A stretch of DNA of 64,000 nt from an uncultured Caulobacteraceae bacterium (GTDB lineage Bacteria; Pseudomonadota; Alphaproteobacteria; Caulobacterales; Caulobacteraceae): NCBI GenBank assembly GCA_937138625.1, contig CAKZPF010000004.1, positions 186,001 to 250,000 of the forward strand, in the 5' to 3' direction. Both the position numbers and the translations under genes were made by a program. Positions 40,352 to 49,250 of the stretch are shown here, in pieces. The notes below the pieces were generated by a model. That model saw only the letters and a list, made by a program, of their open reading frames with translations, had not been told where the DNA came from and did not search any database. Numbering within the stretch: the first letter of the stretch is position 1; each line of letters starts with the position of its first letter.

Positions 40352-41565
40352 GCGGCCCCCGCTTGCAAGCTTTCGCAAAAGCGTACGATGCGCTCGCAGG
40401 CCGTACGCAAGGCCGTCTCGGCGGTCGCCACCGAGGCCCGGAAATATGGGCTCATGCCAAAACCTGAGCCCGGCACCACGGCGACCTCTTCTTGTTCCAA
40501 AAGCGCCGAGGCAAAATCCGTGTCACTGACGATCTGACGACCCCCGGCGGTTTGACGTCCCAAATAGGCCCCACAATCCACATACAGATAAAAAGCCCCT
40601 TGTGGGGAAAATGGCACCAAGCCAGCGGCAGGCTTCAACGCCTCGATCACCAAATCTCGACGCGCCTGGAACGCCTGTGCACGCTCGGGGATAAAGTCTT
40701 GGGGGCCGGTCAGGGCCGCCACCGCCGCCCATTGGCTGATGCTGCAGGGGTTTGATGTCACCTGGGAGGCCACTTTGGCCATACCCCGAATCAAATCCTC
40801 GGGTCCGCCGGCATAGCCAATGCGCCAACCGGTCATGGCATAGGCCTTCGAGACCCCGTTCATAGTCAGGATACGGGTTTGCAGGTCTGGCGCCACCTGC
40901 GCCAAGGTTGAAAAGCGCGCGCCATCAAAAAGAATATGTTCGTACATATCGTCACTCAGGGCCCACACATGGGGGTGACGGCGCAACACCTGGGCCACGG
41001 CTTGCAAATCTTCAGCGCTATAGATCCCGCCTGTGGGGTTTGAGGGGGAATTGAGAATCAGCCAGCGCGTGTTGGGCGTAATAGCGGCCTCAAGGGCTTC
41101 GGGCGTCAGGCGAAAGCCATCCCGCGGATGGGTGTCGATAAAAACGGGCGTGCCCCCCACCAGGCGCACCACATCAGGGTATGATACCCAAAAGGGGGCG
41201 GGAATCAGAACCTCGTCGCCGGGGCTGACGCTGGCGGCCATGGCAAAATAGATCACCGCCTTGCCCCCGGCCGAGACATTGATCTGAGACGGCGTGAAGC
41301 TGAGGCCGTTGTCACGTTTGAATTTGTCCACAATGGCGGCCTTCAGCTCGGGGATGCCATCGGTTTCGGTGTAATGAGTCTCGCCCCTGTCCATGGCGGC
41401 CTTGGCGGCGGCAATGACATGATCCGGAGTGGGAAAATCGGGCTCGCCCGCCGCCAGAGAAATCACGTCTTTGCCTTCACGCTTCATGGCACGCGCTTGG
41501 CCACTGATCGCTAAGGTGGGTGACGGGCGCATGCGGCCCAAGGCCTCCGAGGCTTTAAACTCCAC
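40348..41565 (-). CDS. Aspartate aminotransferase (class I/II, PLP-dependent)
   Basis: The enzyme swaps the amino group between aspartate (or prephenate in some relatives) and 2-oxoglutarate. The 405-residue product has SLAAGEPDFPTPDHV, the YTETDGIPELKAAI helix, ILNSPSNPTGG, the PLP-lysine segment NGVSKAYAMTGWRIGYAGG, and the C-terminal FRASVATAE with the carboxylate-binding Arg. The start is GTG at 41565, preceded by GGGAGAGGGG; the longer frame to 41652 is non-conserved. It forms a two-gene unit with the downstream WecA-like transferase. Subgroup 1-beta aspartate transaminases fit best. Confidence 0.92.
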   Translation of the reverse strand: MEFKASEALGRMRPSPTLAISGQARAMKREGKDVISLAAGEPDFPTPDHVIAAAKAAMDRGETHYTETDGIPELKAAIVDKFKRDNGLSFTPSQINVSAGGKAVIYFAMAASVSPGDEVLIPAPFWVSYPDVVRLVGGTPVFIDTHPRDGFRLTPEALEAAITPNTRWLILNSPSNPTGGIYSAEDLQAVAQVLRRHPHVWALSDDMYEHILFDGARFSTLAQVAPDLQTRILTMNGVSKAYAMTGWRIGYAGGPEDLIRGMAKVASQVTSNPCSISQWAAVAALTGPQDFIPERAQAFQARRDLVIEALKPAAGLVPFSPQGAFYLYVDCGAYLGRQTAGGRQIVSDTDFASALLEQEEVAVVPGSGFGMSPYFRASVATAETALRTACERIVRFCESLQAGAA

Positions 41566-41773
41566 GATATCCCCTCTCCCTGTGAACGGTTCCCTTCGTT
41601 GGCGAACACTAAGGGGGGGCGTGCAAAAACACAATGGGCCTGAACGGGGCAATCAAACCTGACCCCAGAGCGTCCTCTCTCTGGGGCCAGGCCGACCTTG
41701 CGGTCAATTCACCTTGACAGGGTTCCCCCGCCTAGGACAGTGTCTGCAAAACTTTCAAAGATGGAGATCTGCA

Positions 41774-41854
41774 ATGAGCGGCTTGATCATGATTGGCGTG
41801 TTTTGTGTGGTGATGTTGGCGCTGAACGCGTTTGAATACGGGCGTCTTGACTAA
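41774..41854 (+). CDS. 26-residue single-pass membrane peptide
   Basis: An ATG at 41774, preceded by GGAG at good distance, opens 27 codons. The first 18 residues (MSGLIMIGVFCVVMLALN) form one hydrophobic helix, and the peptide ends AFEYGRLD. It resembles the tiny membrane subunits or regulators found with large membrane complexes, but I cannot name the family. A TTGACA at about 41713 could be its -35 box. The stop codon overlaps the convergent response-regulator stop by two bases. Confidence 0.55.
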   Translation: MSGLIMIGVFCVVMLALNAFEYGRLD

Positions 41855-42282
41855 CTGTCTCGTAAAACCCGAATTTTTTTGCGATTTGGCACCAAGACCT
41901 CATCCAACACGTCGGACAAAACTTTGACACTCAGGGGCTTGGGCACATAGCCTTGGAAGCCAGCCGCTTTCACACGCGCTTCTATGTCGGGGCTGATGTC
42001 AGCGGTGATGGCCAAAATAGGTAAGGTCTCGAGGTCGCCACCCATGGCCCGAATGCAGCGTGTGGTTTCATAGCCGTCCATGTGCGGCATATAAAGATCC
42101 ATCAATATGGCATCGTAATCTTGGGTTGTGCCCAGGTGCACCAAGGCCGCCTCGCCGCTGTGGATCATATCAAAGGCAAAGCCTAACTTGCCCAAAATGA
42201 TGCGCAACACCGTGCAATTGGCGGGATTGTCATCAACAACCAGAAGACGTCTCTTGGTCAAATTGTGCTCAGATGCGTTCAT
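41851..42282 (-). CDS. Single-domain response regulator
   Basis: The 143-residue product is a CheY-like receiver: acidic pair in LLVVDDNPANC, phosphoacceptor Asp in AILMDLYMPHMDGYE, Thr/Ser switch in ILAITADIS, and the conserved Lys in YVPKPLS. No output domain is present. The Asn after VVDD and the PMDGYE-like loop resemble receivers of hybrid kinases, so it may act in a phosphorelay. The ATG at 42282 is preceded by GGCGGATGAG; an upstream TTG frame is rejected. No partner kinase adjoins it. Confidence 0.88.
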   Translation of the reverse strand: MNASEHNLTKRRLLVVDDNPANCTVLRIILGKLGFAFDMIHSGEAALVHLGTTQDYDAILMDLYMPHMDGYETTRCIRAMGGDLETLPILAITADISPDIEARVKAAGFQGYVPKPLSVKVLSDVLDEVLVPNRKKIRVLRDS

Positions 42283-42502
42283 CTCATCCGCCCCGCTACT
42301 CAACAACCTTAGATTGATATTACAAAAATACCCTTAAGGCGTGTCATGATTTAGGACAAAGGTCAAACCTCAGTTTTTTAAAATCTTGATGAGGGGCGTC
42401 AGCTTCCCTTGGCACTCGTGCGATACGCGTGACGAATTGACATTTGCCCCTGTGCGCGACACAAGCGCCCAAAGCCATGAGGCCAAACGCGGAACCTAAC
42501 CT

Positions 42503-42868
42503 ATGCCTGAATTGACCATCACCAAAAGCTTTGTGATCGAGGTGGCGCACTATTTCGCCCACCAACCCGAAGGCCACCCCAACCGGCGGATGCATGGCCA
42601 TTCCTATTATGTTGATGTGATTTTGTCTGGCGATCCCGACCCCAAAACCGGGATGATTCACCACTTTGAAGACTTGGCGGATATCTTGGAAACCACGCGT
42701 CAAAAGCTGGATCACCGTCTGTTGAACGACATCGAAGATCTGGGCCCGCCCTCCATGGAAAACATTGCCAAATGGGTGGCCAACACGCTCGCCCCGCAGC
42801 TCAGCACCCTGAAGGCCGTGCGCCTGCGCCGCCCCACCGCGCGGGAAGAGGCCTGTTACACCCTTTAA
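42503..42868 (+). CDS. 6-pyruvoyl-tetrahydropterin synthase / QueD family protein
   Basis: The 121-residue product has the T-fold zinc site: His in VAHYFAH and the HGHSYYV pair. It also has the LDHRLLND segment and the C-terminal REEACY Glu region. In canonical QueD a catalytic Cys lies just before the HGH motif (in a CGRLHGH context); here that stretch reads HPNRRMHGH with no Cys. The enzyme may therefore catalyse a different step of pterin or deazapurine chemistry. It lies 30 bases before an SDR gene with pteridine-reductase character, on the same strand, which favours a pterin role. Confidence 0.82.
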   Translation: MPELTITKSFVIEVAHYFAHQPEGHPNRRMHGHSYYVDVILSGDPDPKTGMIHHFEDLADILETTRQKLDHRLLNDIEDLGPPSMENIAKWVANTLAPQLSTLKAVRLRRPTAREEACYTL

Positions 42869-42898
42869 TTTTACGCGGCCCCTGCCTAGAGTGTGAGC

Positions 42899-43669
42899 AT
42901 GGTCACTGACATCACACATCGCCATGCCTTGATCACCGGGGCCAGTCATCGCCTAGGCCGCGCCATGGCCGAACACCTGGCCCAGGCGGGCTGGGACATC
43001 ACCGTGCACTACAACACCTCGGCTGATGCCGCCCAAGATCTGGTCACGCACCTGGAAACCTTTGGCGGTCGTGCCCAGGGCTTACAAGCGGACCTGTCCA
43101 ACCCCGAGGCCGCCCGCGTCTTGATGGCTGATGCCACCAAGGGTCTGGGACCTGTGGGCCTGTTGGTGAACAATGCCTCGGTGTTCGAGGATGATTGCGT
43201 CCTTGATTTTACGGATGAGGATTGGGCGAAACATATGGCCCCCAATTTCCAAGCGCCGGTGACCTTGGCCCAAGCCTTTGCCGCCCACCTGCCCAATAAG
43301 GAACGCGGACTGGTGATCAACATCACCGACCAACGGGTCTGGCGCACCACGCCGCGCTATTTCACCTACACCCTGTCGAAATGCGCGCTGTGGGCGGCGA
43401 CCCCGGTGATGGCACAGGCGCTGGCCCCGCGCGTGCGGGTCAACGCCATTGGCCCCGGCCCTGTGCTGCGCAACCCGCGCATGAGCGAGGAGGATTTCCA
43501 AGCCCAGGGGCAAAAGGTGCCGCTGCAACAGGTGGCCCGCGTCGATGAGATCTTGGGGGCGCTGGATTACTTCATCACCGCCAGCAGCGTCACAGGACAG
43601 ATGATCGCCGTCGACAGCGGACAACACCTGAGTTGGCAGACGCCCGACGTGGTGGACGTTACCGAATAA
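42899..43669 (+). CDS. Short-chain dehydrogenase, pteridine-reductase-like (FolM/PTR1 type)
   Basis: The product (256 residues from the ATG at 42899; GTG at 42893 also possible) has a Rossmann motif reading ITGASHRLGRAMAEHLA. The TGxxxRLG form with Arg instead of the second Gly is typical of PTR1/FolM reductases. LLVNNASVFEDD follows, then a catalytic YTLSK segment (Tyr and Lys present) and VNAIGPGPVL. Such enzymes reduce dihydrofolate or pterins with NADPH. It is placed between the PTPS/QueD-like gene and uvrC, two bases before the latter; I recall the SDR-uvrC-pgsA order from other alphaproteobacteria. Confidence 0.85.
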   Translation: MVTDITHRHALITGASHRLGRAMAEHLAQAGWDITVHYNTSADAAQDLVTHLETFGGRAQGLQADLSNPEAARVLMADATKGLGPVGLLVNNASVFEDDCVLDFTDEDWAKHMAPNFQAPVTLAQAFAAHLPNKERGLVINITDQRVWRTTPRYFTYTLSKCALWAATPVMAQALAPRVRVNAIGPGPVLRNPRMSEEDFQAQGQKVPLQQVARVDEILGALDYFITASSVTGQMIAVDSGQHLSWQTPDVVDVTE

Positions 43670-43670
43670 A

Positions 43671-45554
43671 ATGCCCACGGATGACCAAACGCCACCTGAC
43701 CCCAGCCCCCTGACCGGTCCGGACCTGATCAAGGCCCGGGCCAAGGCCATGCCCGCCTGCCCCGGCGTTTATCGGATGTTGGATCACAAAGGCGAAGTTT
43801 TGTATGTGGGCAAGGCCAAGGTCCTGCCCCGGCGGGTGATCAGCTATACGCGGTTGGCGGGGCTGTCCAATCGCATCGCCCGCATGGTCACCGAAACCCG
43901 CGAGATGGAATACACCACCACCCGCACCGAAGCCGAGGCCCTGTTGCTTGAGGCCAATCTGATCAAGCGCTATCGGCCCCGGTTCAATGTCTTGATGCGG
44001 GATGACAAATCGTTTCCCTATATTCTGATCCGGCGCGAACACGCCGCGCCACAGTTGACCAAGCATCGCGGCAGCCGCAAAACCAAGGGCGAATATTTTG
44101 GCCCCTTTGCCTCGGCCTATGCCGTCAATCAAACCATGGAGATTTTACAAAAGGCTTTTTTGCTGCGCACCTGTTCAGACGCGGTCTATGACGGGCGCAC
44201 CCGGCCTTGTATGCTGCACCAAATCAAGCGCTGCTCAGCCCCTTGTGTGAACCTGATTTCAGAGGCGGATTACGAAGACCTGGTCCAACAGGCCGTGGCC
44301 TTCCTGAAAGGCCGCAACCATGACCTGCGTGACCGGCTGGGCGAAGAGATGCAGGCGGCATCCGAGGCAGAAGACTTTGAAACCGCCGCCCAACTGCGGG
44401 ACCGGATTCGGGCGCTGGCCAGTGTGCAGTCCCGTCAGTCGATCCAGATTGCCAACCTTGAAGATTGCGATGTCTTCGCCCTCAGCCAAGATGGCGGCCA
44501 CAGCGCCGTGCAGGTGGTGTTTTTGCGCGCCGGGCAAAACTGGGGCGACAAAGCCTATTTCCCGCGCCACGAAAAAGACGAACGGCCCGAAGTGATCCTC
44601 GATAGCTTTCTGGCGCAGTTTTATGCCGACCGCCCCGCACCCAAACAGATTTTGTTGTCCCATACCGTGCCCTCTGTGGCCTTGTTGAAAGAAGCCCTAC
44701 ACGAGCGATCCGGCCATGCCGTTGGGATTGACACCCCCAAACGTGGGGACAAACGCCGCCTGATTGATCACGCCGCCCGCAACGCGCTCGAGGCCTTGCG
44801 CCGCCGCCTGACGGAAACCCAAGCCCACAGCAAACTGTTGGCCGAAGTGGCCGAGGTCTTTGGCATGGCCGCCCCCCCCGAGCGCATCGAGATTTATGAC
44901 AACAGCCACATCCAAGGGACACATGCCATTGGGGCCATGGTGGTGGCAGGCCCCGAGGGCTTTGACAAACGTCAGTACCGCACCTTTAACATTCGCCGCG
45001 ATGGTCTGACGCCCGGTGATGATTTCGCCATGATGCACCAGGTGCTGCAGCGGCGTTTCAAGCGTGCCCAAGCCAAAGACCAGGCCGGCATGGGCACCTT
45101 GCCGGATTTGCTGTTGATCGATGGCGGGGCCGGTCAGGTCTCGGCCACACAAACGGTCTTGGATGAATTCGGCCTGGGGCACATCACGCTTGTGGGCATC
45201 GCCAAGGGGCCCGACCGCAACGCCGGACGCGAAGAGTTTTACCGCCCCGGCCAGCCCCCCTTCAGCCTGCCCCACAACAGCCCGGCGCTCTATTTGCTGC
45301 AACGTTTGCGCGACGAGGCCCATCGCTTTGCCATCGGCACCCACCGCAACCGCCGCAGCCGCGCCATCAAGGACAGTCCCCTTGATACCATTCCAGGCAT
45401 TGGCCGCGCCCGCAAAACGGCGCTGTTGAAGGCCTTTGGTTCCGGACGGGCCGTGGCGGGGGCCACCGCCGAAGACCTTGCCCGCACACCGGGAATCAGC
45501 GCCGAGTTGGCCGAACGTATTTATGAGCACTTCCGTCTTGACCATGGACGCTAG
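43671..45554 (+). CDS. uvrC: Excinuclease ABC subunit C
   Basis: UvrC makes both incisions around damage marked by UvrAB. The 627-residue product has the N-terminal GIY-YIG nuclease domain (PGVYRMLDHKGEVLYVGKAK), a Cys-rich segment (RPCMLHQIKRCSAPC), and a UVR motif (AEDFETAAQLRDRIRAL). The RNase H-like C-terminal nuclease has IEIYDNSHIQG and LLIDGGAGQ, followed by a helix-hairpin-helix pair (TIPGIGRARKTALLKAFG). Length is normal. It follows the SDR gene by one base and precedes pgsA. Confidence 0.97.
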   Translation: MPTDDQTPPDPSPLTGPDLIKARAKAMPACPGVYRMLDHKGEVLYVGKAKVLPRRVISYTRLAGLSNRIARMVTETREMEYTTTRTEAEALLLEANLIKRYRPRFNVLMRDDKSFPYILIRREHAAPQLTKHRGSRKTKGEYFGPFASAYAVNQTMEILQKAFLLRTCSDAVYDGRTRPCMLHQIKRCSAPCVNLISEADYEDLVQQAVAFLKGRNHDLRDRLGEEMQAASEAEDFETAAQLRDRIRALASVQSRQSIQIANLEDCDVFALSQDGGHSAVQVVFLRAGQNWGDKAYFPRHEKDERPEVILDSFLAQFYADRPAPKQILLSHTVPSVALLKEALHERSGHAVGIDTPKRGDKRRLIDHAARNALEALRRRLTETQAHSKLLAEVAEVFGMAAPPERIEIYDNSHIQGTHAIGAMVVAGPEGFDKRQYRTFNIRRDGLTPGDDFAMMHQVLQRRFKRAQAKDQAGMGTLPDLLLIDGGAGQVSATQTVLDEFGLGHITLVGIAKGPDRNAGREEFYRPGQPPFSLPHNSPALYLLQRLRDEAHRFAIGTHRNRRSRAIKDSPLDTIPGIGRARKTALLKAFGSGRAVAGATAEDLARTPGISAELAERIYEHFRLDHGR

Positions 45555-45582
45555 GCGCCATCGGGCTTAAGGTCGCCTTCTG

Positions 45583-46188
45583 ATGATGAAAAAAGAACAC
45601 CTCCCCAATCTGTTGACCGGCCTGCGGCTCGCGCTGATTCCCCTGATCATTTGGCAGGTGCTGAAGGCCTCGCAAACCGCCGAGGGCGCGCCCTTGTTCA
45701 CGGCCTTTTGGCTGTTCACCTTGGCCTCGTTCACCGATTGGCTGGATGGGGTTTTGGCCCGGCGCTGGCAGGTCTCGAGCCCCCTGGGCGCGGCCATGGA
45801 TCACATCGCTGACAAATTGCTGATCATTGGCGCGCTGGTGGCTTTGATGAACGCCGGCCTGATTTTTGGCCCGGCCGTGATCGCGGCCTATGCCATTATC
45901 TTCCGCGAGGTGATCATCTCGGGCCTGCGGGAAGGCTTGGCGGGCCAGAATGTGCGCTTGCCGGTGAATTTCTTTGGCAAAAGCAAAACGGCCCTGCAGA
46001 TGCTGGCGGTTGCGGCGTGTCTGTTGTTGCCCCATGCCCCCATCAGCCTGTCCCTGATCATCTTCATCAGCCAAAGCCTGGTGATTGCTGCCGGACTGAT
46101 TACGGTGATTTCGGGGCTGAATTACATTTGGGCGGCGCGCACGGCCCTGGGCATGGCGGCTCCGCAATCAGACCCTCGTTCTGAATAG
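45583..46188 (+). CDS. pgsA: CDP-diacylglycerol-glycerol-3-phosphate 3-phosphatidyltransferase
   Basis: PgsA makes phosphatidylglycerol phosphate, the committed step to acidic phospholipids, in the inner membrane. The 201-residue product has the CDP-alcohol phosphotransferase signature DWLDGVLARRW, spacer, GAAMDHIADK (D-x2-D-G-x2-A-R...G-x3-D-x3-D), five or six membrane spans, and an early NLLTGLRLALIPLI helix. It follows uvrC by 28 bases in the same direction. Confidence 0.94.
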   Translation: MMKKEHLPNLLTGLRLALIPLIIWQVLKASQTAEGAPLFTAFWLFTLASFTDWLDGVLARRWQVSSPLGAAMDHIADKLLIIGALVALMNAGLIFGPAVIAAYAIIFREVIISGLREGLAGQNVRLPVNFFGKSKTALQMLAVAACLLLPHAPISLSLIIFISQSLVIAAGLITVISGLNYIWAARTALGMAAPQSDPRSE

Positions 46189-46226
46189 CGCTTGCCTTTC
46201 CGGCGCGCTTTGGGCTTTATGCCCCT

Positions 46227-46493
46227 ATGCAAAAAGACCATCCCATGTTCGACGAATTCGCCCGCATGATGGGCACCGCCGCCGGCCTGGCCCAAGCCGC
46301 CGGTGAGGAGGCCAAGGCCGTGATGCGCTCCCAAGCCGAGATCTTGGCTCTCGAGCTCGATCTGGTGCGCCGAGAAGAGTTGGAAGCGGCCCTTGAACGC
46401 CTCGAGGCCCTAGAAGCCCGCGTCGAGGCGCTGGACGGTGGGGCGGAAACATCCGCGCCCAAAACCGCAGAGCCTGACAAAAAAACATCTTAA
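46227..46493 (+). CDS. ubiK: Accessory factor UbiK family protein
   Basis: The 88-residue product belongs to the BMFP/UbiK family (formerly YqiC): an amphipathic N-terminal half (MFDEFARMMGTAAGLAQAAGE), a LVRREELEAALERLEALEARVEAL-type coiled coil (about 46-70), and a short charged tail. UbiK supports assembly of the soluble ubiquinone-synthesis complex and binds lipid. ATG codons at 46227 and 46245 are both possible. It is followed by ybjN-like and proC genes, an order I associate with alphaproteobacteria. Confidence 0.85.
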   Translation: MQKDHPMFDEFARMMGTAAGLAQAAGEEAKAVMRSQAEILALELDLVRREELEAALERLEALEARVEALDGGAETSAPKTAEPDKKTS

Positions 46494-46595
46494 GAATCTG
46501 TTACCTGGCCGCCCATCGCGCCATTTTCCTTGCTCCACAAGGCAAAATCCCATAGGGTGCAGCCAAACTTTTGACGCACACCAAGAAGGACCAGT

Positions 46596-47093
46596 ATGGA
46601 TCTGCCCCTGGACATTGTCGACGAAGACCGCAAAGGCCTGATGGATTCCATCGAAATGATGTTGGCCATTGAAGGGTTTGCCTTTGAGCGCAAAGGCGAA
46701 GACGAAGTTCGCTTTGGGGCCAAGGGACAATGGTGCGAATATCAGCTGTGGTTCACCCCCAGCCCCGATGGCAGTTGTCTGCAACTGTGCCTGAGCCCAG
46801 ATCTCAGCATCCCCGAGAACCAAATCCTGCAAGGTCTAAAGCTGATTTCCCGCATCAACGAGCACATTCCCTTTGGCCATTTTGACATTTGGTCCGAGGA
46901 CCAAAGCGTGGTCTGGCGCCATGCCCTGTTGACCTTGACCCCTCCCACTATGGATGACCTTTATACTGTGGTCTCGGCGGCTGTGGGGGAAGTGGACCGG
47001 TTTTATCCCGCGCTCTATGGCTTGATCAAAACCGGCCTCGAGGCCGAAGATGCCTTGGACGCCGCCTTGTTTGAAACCGTCGGCCACGCCTAG
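46596..47093 (+). CDS. YbjN domain-containing protein
   Basis: The 165-residue product matches YbjN-type proteins, a secretion-chaperone-like fold: an N-terminal LDIVDEDRKGLMDSIEMML helix, strands CEYQLWFTPSPDGSCLQL, and helix QILQGLKLISRINEHIPFGHFDIW. The function is not settled; E. coli YbjN is linked to stress and motility control. AAGAAGGACC precedes the ATG at a good distance. It ends five bases before proC and is likely cotranscribed with it. Confidence 0.85.
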   Translation: MDLPLDIVDEDRKGLMDSIEMMLAIEGFAFERKGEDEVRFGAKGQWCEYQLWFTPSPDGSCLQLCLSPDLSIPENQILQGLKLISRINEHIPFGHFDIWSEDQSVVWRHALLTLTPPTMDDLYTVVSAAVGEVDRFYPALYGLIKTGLEAEDALDAALFETVGHA

Positions 47094-47098
47094 GCGGC

Positions 47099-47920
47099 AT
47101 GGCCACTGCCCCCCGCATTGCTGTTTTGGGTGCCGGCCGTATGGGCGGCGCCTTGGTGCAGGGCTGGGTGCGTGCGGGCCTGGTGCCGCCGGATCATTTG
47201 CTGATTTATGATCGCTCACCCAATCCCGATATTCTGGCGCTTGCTGATCAAGGCGCGGTGCTGAACCCAGACCCATCAGAGGCCCGGCCGGCGGATCTGT
47301 TTTTGTTGGCCATCAAACCGCAAACCTGGCGACCGGGTGCTGAGACCATTGCTCAACATTTGCCCAAGGGGGCCATGGTCATATCGGTGATGGCGGGGAT
47401 CACCCTGCCCACCCTGGCCGAGGTCTTCCCTCACCAAGACGTTGTGCGCGTCATGCCCAGCACACCCGCCAGCATTGGCCAGGGCGTCAATTTGGTGGTC
47501 ACGCCCGGCGCCTTTTCCGCGGATCAGCACCGCCAGCTGCAAGCCCTGTTGGCCCCTTTGGGTCACACCGAGGTCATGACCGACGAAGATGAGCTGAACC
47601 GCGCCACAGCCCTGAGCGGTTGTGGCCCCGCCTATGTGTTTTTGTTGGCGGAATGCATGATCAAGGCGGGCATTGAGCAAGGCCTGAGCCCGGAGCTGGC
47701 CCGCACCTTGACCTTGAAAACCATTTCAGGATCCGCCGCCCTGATGGAACAAGCCCATGAGACGCCCGAGACTTTGAAAACCAATGTGATGTCCAAGGGC
47801 GGCATGACGGCTCAAGCCGTTGAAACGCTGTCCCAAGCGGGCGGCCTGCCGGACTTGATGCGCGAAGGCGTGGCCAAAGCCATTCAGCGCGGTCGTGAAT
47901 TGGCCGCCCCCAGCGCCTGA
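47099..47920 (+). CDS. proC: Pyrroline-5-carboxylate reductase
   Basis: ProC performs the last step of proline synthesis, reducing pyrroline-5-carboxylate with NAD(P)H. The 273-residue product has the N-terminal Rossmann loop AVLGAGRMGGALVQG, LAIKPQTW, VRVMPSTPASIGQGV and the C-terminal signature ALSGCGPAYVFLLAECMIKAGIEQGL with the KGGMTAQAVETL helix. It is the third gene after ubiK and the ybjN-like gene. Confidence 0.96.
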   Translation: MATAPRIAVLGAGRMGGALVQGWVRAGLVPPDHLLIYDRSPNPDILALADQGAVLNPDPSEARPADLFLLAIKPQTWRPGAETIAQHLPKGAMVISVMAGITLPTLAEVFPHQDVVRVMPSTPASIGQGVNLVVTPGAFSADQHRQLQALLAPLGHTEVMTDEDELNRATALSGCGPAYVFLLAECMIKAGIEQGLSPELARTLTLKTISGSAALMEQAHETPETLKTNVMSKGGMTAQAVETLSQAGGLPDLMREGVAKAIQRGRELAAPSA

Positions 47921-47924
47921 CCCT

Positions 47925-49250
47925 TTAAATCGGCAAACGAATCACCGCCCGCAAGCCGCCCAGCGGGCTAGCCTCGAGCGTAACCTCGCCGCCCTGTCGG
48001 CGCGCCGCATCCCGGGCAATGGCCAAGCCCAAACCCGCGCCTTGCACGTTGGGATCGCGGGCCTCATCCAGACGGTTAAAGGGGATGAACGCCTCCTCGA
48101 ACATCTCGGGCGGTAAGCCGGGGCCATCATCATCAATGATGATCAACAAGCGATTGTCATCACGCTGGGCGGTGATTTCGGTGGTTTGCCCATATTTCAA
48201 CGCATTGCTGAGCAGATTGCGCACACAGCGCTTCAGGCTTTGGGGTTTGACCGAGACCATCAGCTCATCGGGCACGGTGATCTTGACCTCGTGACCGGTG
48301 GCTTGGGCGTGGGCGTGTTCGTCGCGCAGCCACTTGGCCAGATCCACGGTTTCGGTGCTTTCTTGGGTGGCGCTACCGGCAAAGTCCAAATACTCGTCGA
48401 TCAGATATTCCATATCGGCGATATCTTGGCGCAGGCCGTCGCGCTCCTCGCCTTCGGGCATCATGGCCGTAGCCAATTTCAGCCGTGTCAGGGGGGTGCG
48501 CAGATCGTGACTGACCGCCGCCAACAGCGTGGTGCGCTGATCAATATGGCGACGGATGCGCGCCTTCATGGCCAAAAAGGCATGGGCCGCCTGACGCACT
48601 TCGCGCGCGCCGGTGGGCTTGAAGCGGGCCACATCCTGCCCCCGACCAAAGGCCTCGGCGGCGCGGGCCAGACGCTCGATGGCGCGCACTTGGTTGCGAA
48701 TAAAAATCACCGACACCGCCGTCAGCAACAGGGTGGCCGCCGCCAGCCAAAAGATAAAAATATGGCCGGTGGTCGAGAACACACGCTCGCGCGGAGCCAA
48801 AATCCGCAACACGCCCCCCTCGAGCCCGACACGAATATCAACGTATCCTGGATAGCGCGTGGTATCGAACCAAAAGGGGCGCTGCAGGCGACGTTCCAGG
48901 GCGTCTTCCAAAACCTGATCCAAGACCGAGAAAAAGGCAAAGCGTTCACGGGTCGGCAAGGTCCGCCCCGGCTGCCAGGCCACCGACAGCGACATGGTGC
49001 TGGCAGCATCGGCGATCAACAGTTGTCTGGCGTCGCGCGCGGGCAAAGGTGTCATCATTTCGGCCACCAAGGCCACGTCGCCGGCCGTGCTGTCGGCCAG
49101 GGTTTCGGTGACCGTGCGCCAATGGGCATCAAAAAACACCGCCGCCACCGCCGCCTGCATAAAGGCCACCGGCACCACGATGATCAACAAACTGCGCCCA
49201 AACAAACTTTGGGGCATGTAGCGCTTTAGCCAAGCAAAGACCTTACGCAT
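47925..49250 (-). CDS. EnvZ-type sensor histidine kinase
   Basis: The 441-residue product has two membrane spans (about 17-39 and near 155-175) flanking a periplasmic domain, then a HAMP linker, the H-box AAVSHDLRTPLTRLKLA, an N-box (RNLLSNALKYG), and the G1/G2 boxes IDDDGPGLPPEMFE and GAGLGLAIARDAAR. The start at ATG 49250 overlaps the response-regulator stop by eight bases; the frame open to 49364 lies inside that gene. It is the partner of the OmpR-like regulator. The stimulus cannot be inferred. Confidence 0.93.
   Translation of the reverse strand: MRKVFAWLKRYMPQSLFGRSLLIIVVPVAFMQAAVAAVFFDAHWRTVTETLADSTAGDVALVAEMMTPLPARDARQLLIADAASTMSLSVAWQPGRTLPTRERFAFFSVLDQVLEDALERRLQRPFWFDTTRYPGYVDIRVGLEGGVLRILAPRERVFSTTGHIFIFWLAAATLLLTAVSVIFIRNQVRAIERLARAAEAFGRGQDVARFKPTGAREVRQAAHAFLAMKARIRRHIDQRTTLLAAVSHDLRTPLTRLKLATAMMPEGEERDGLRQDIADMEYLIDEYLDFAGSATQESTETVDLAKWLRDEHAHAQATGHEVKITVPDELMVSVKPQSLKRCVRNLLSNALKYGQTTEITAQRDDNRLLIIIDDDGPGLPPEMFEEAFIPFNRLDEARDPNVQGAGLGLAIARDAARRQGGEVTLEASPLGGLRAVIRLPI

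Noticed and set aside
41663-41686. CCCCAGAG/CTCTGGGG stem-loop as a terminator
   Set aside because: No U-run on either strand and it lies upstream of two divergently read genes, so I could not assign it.
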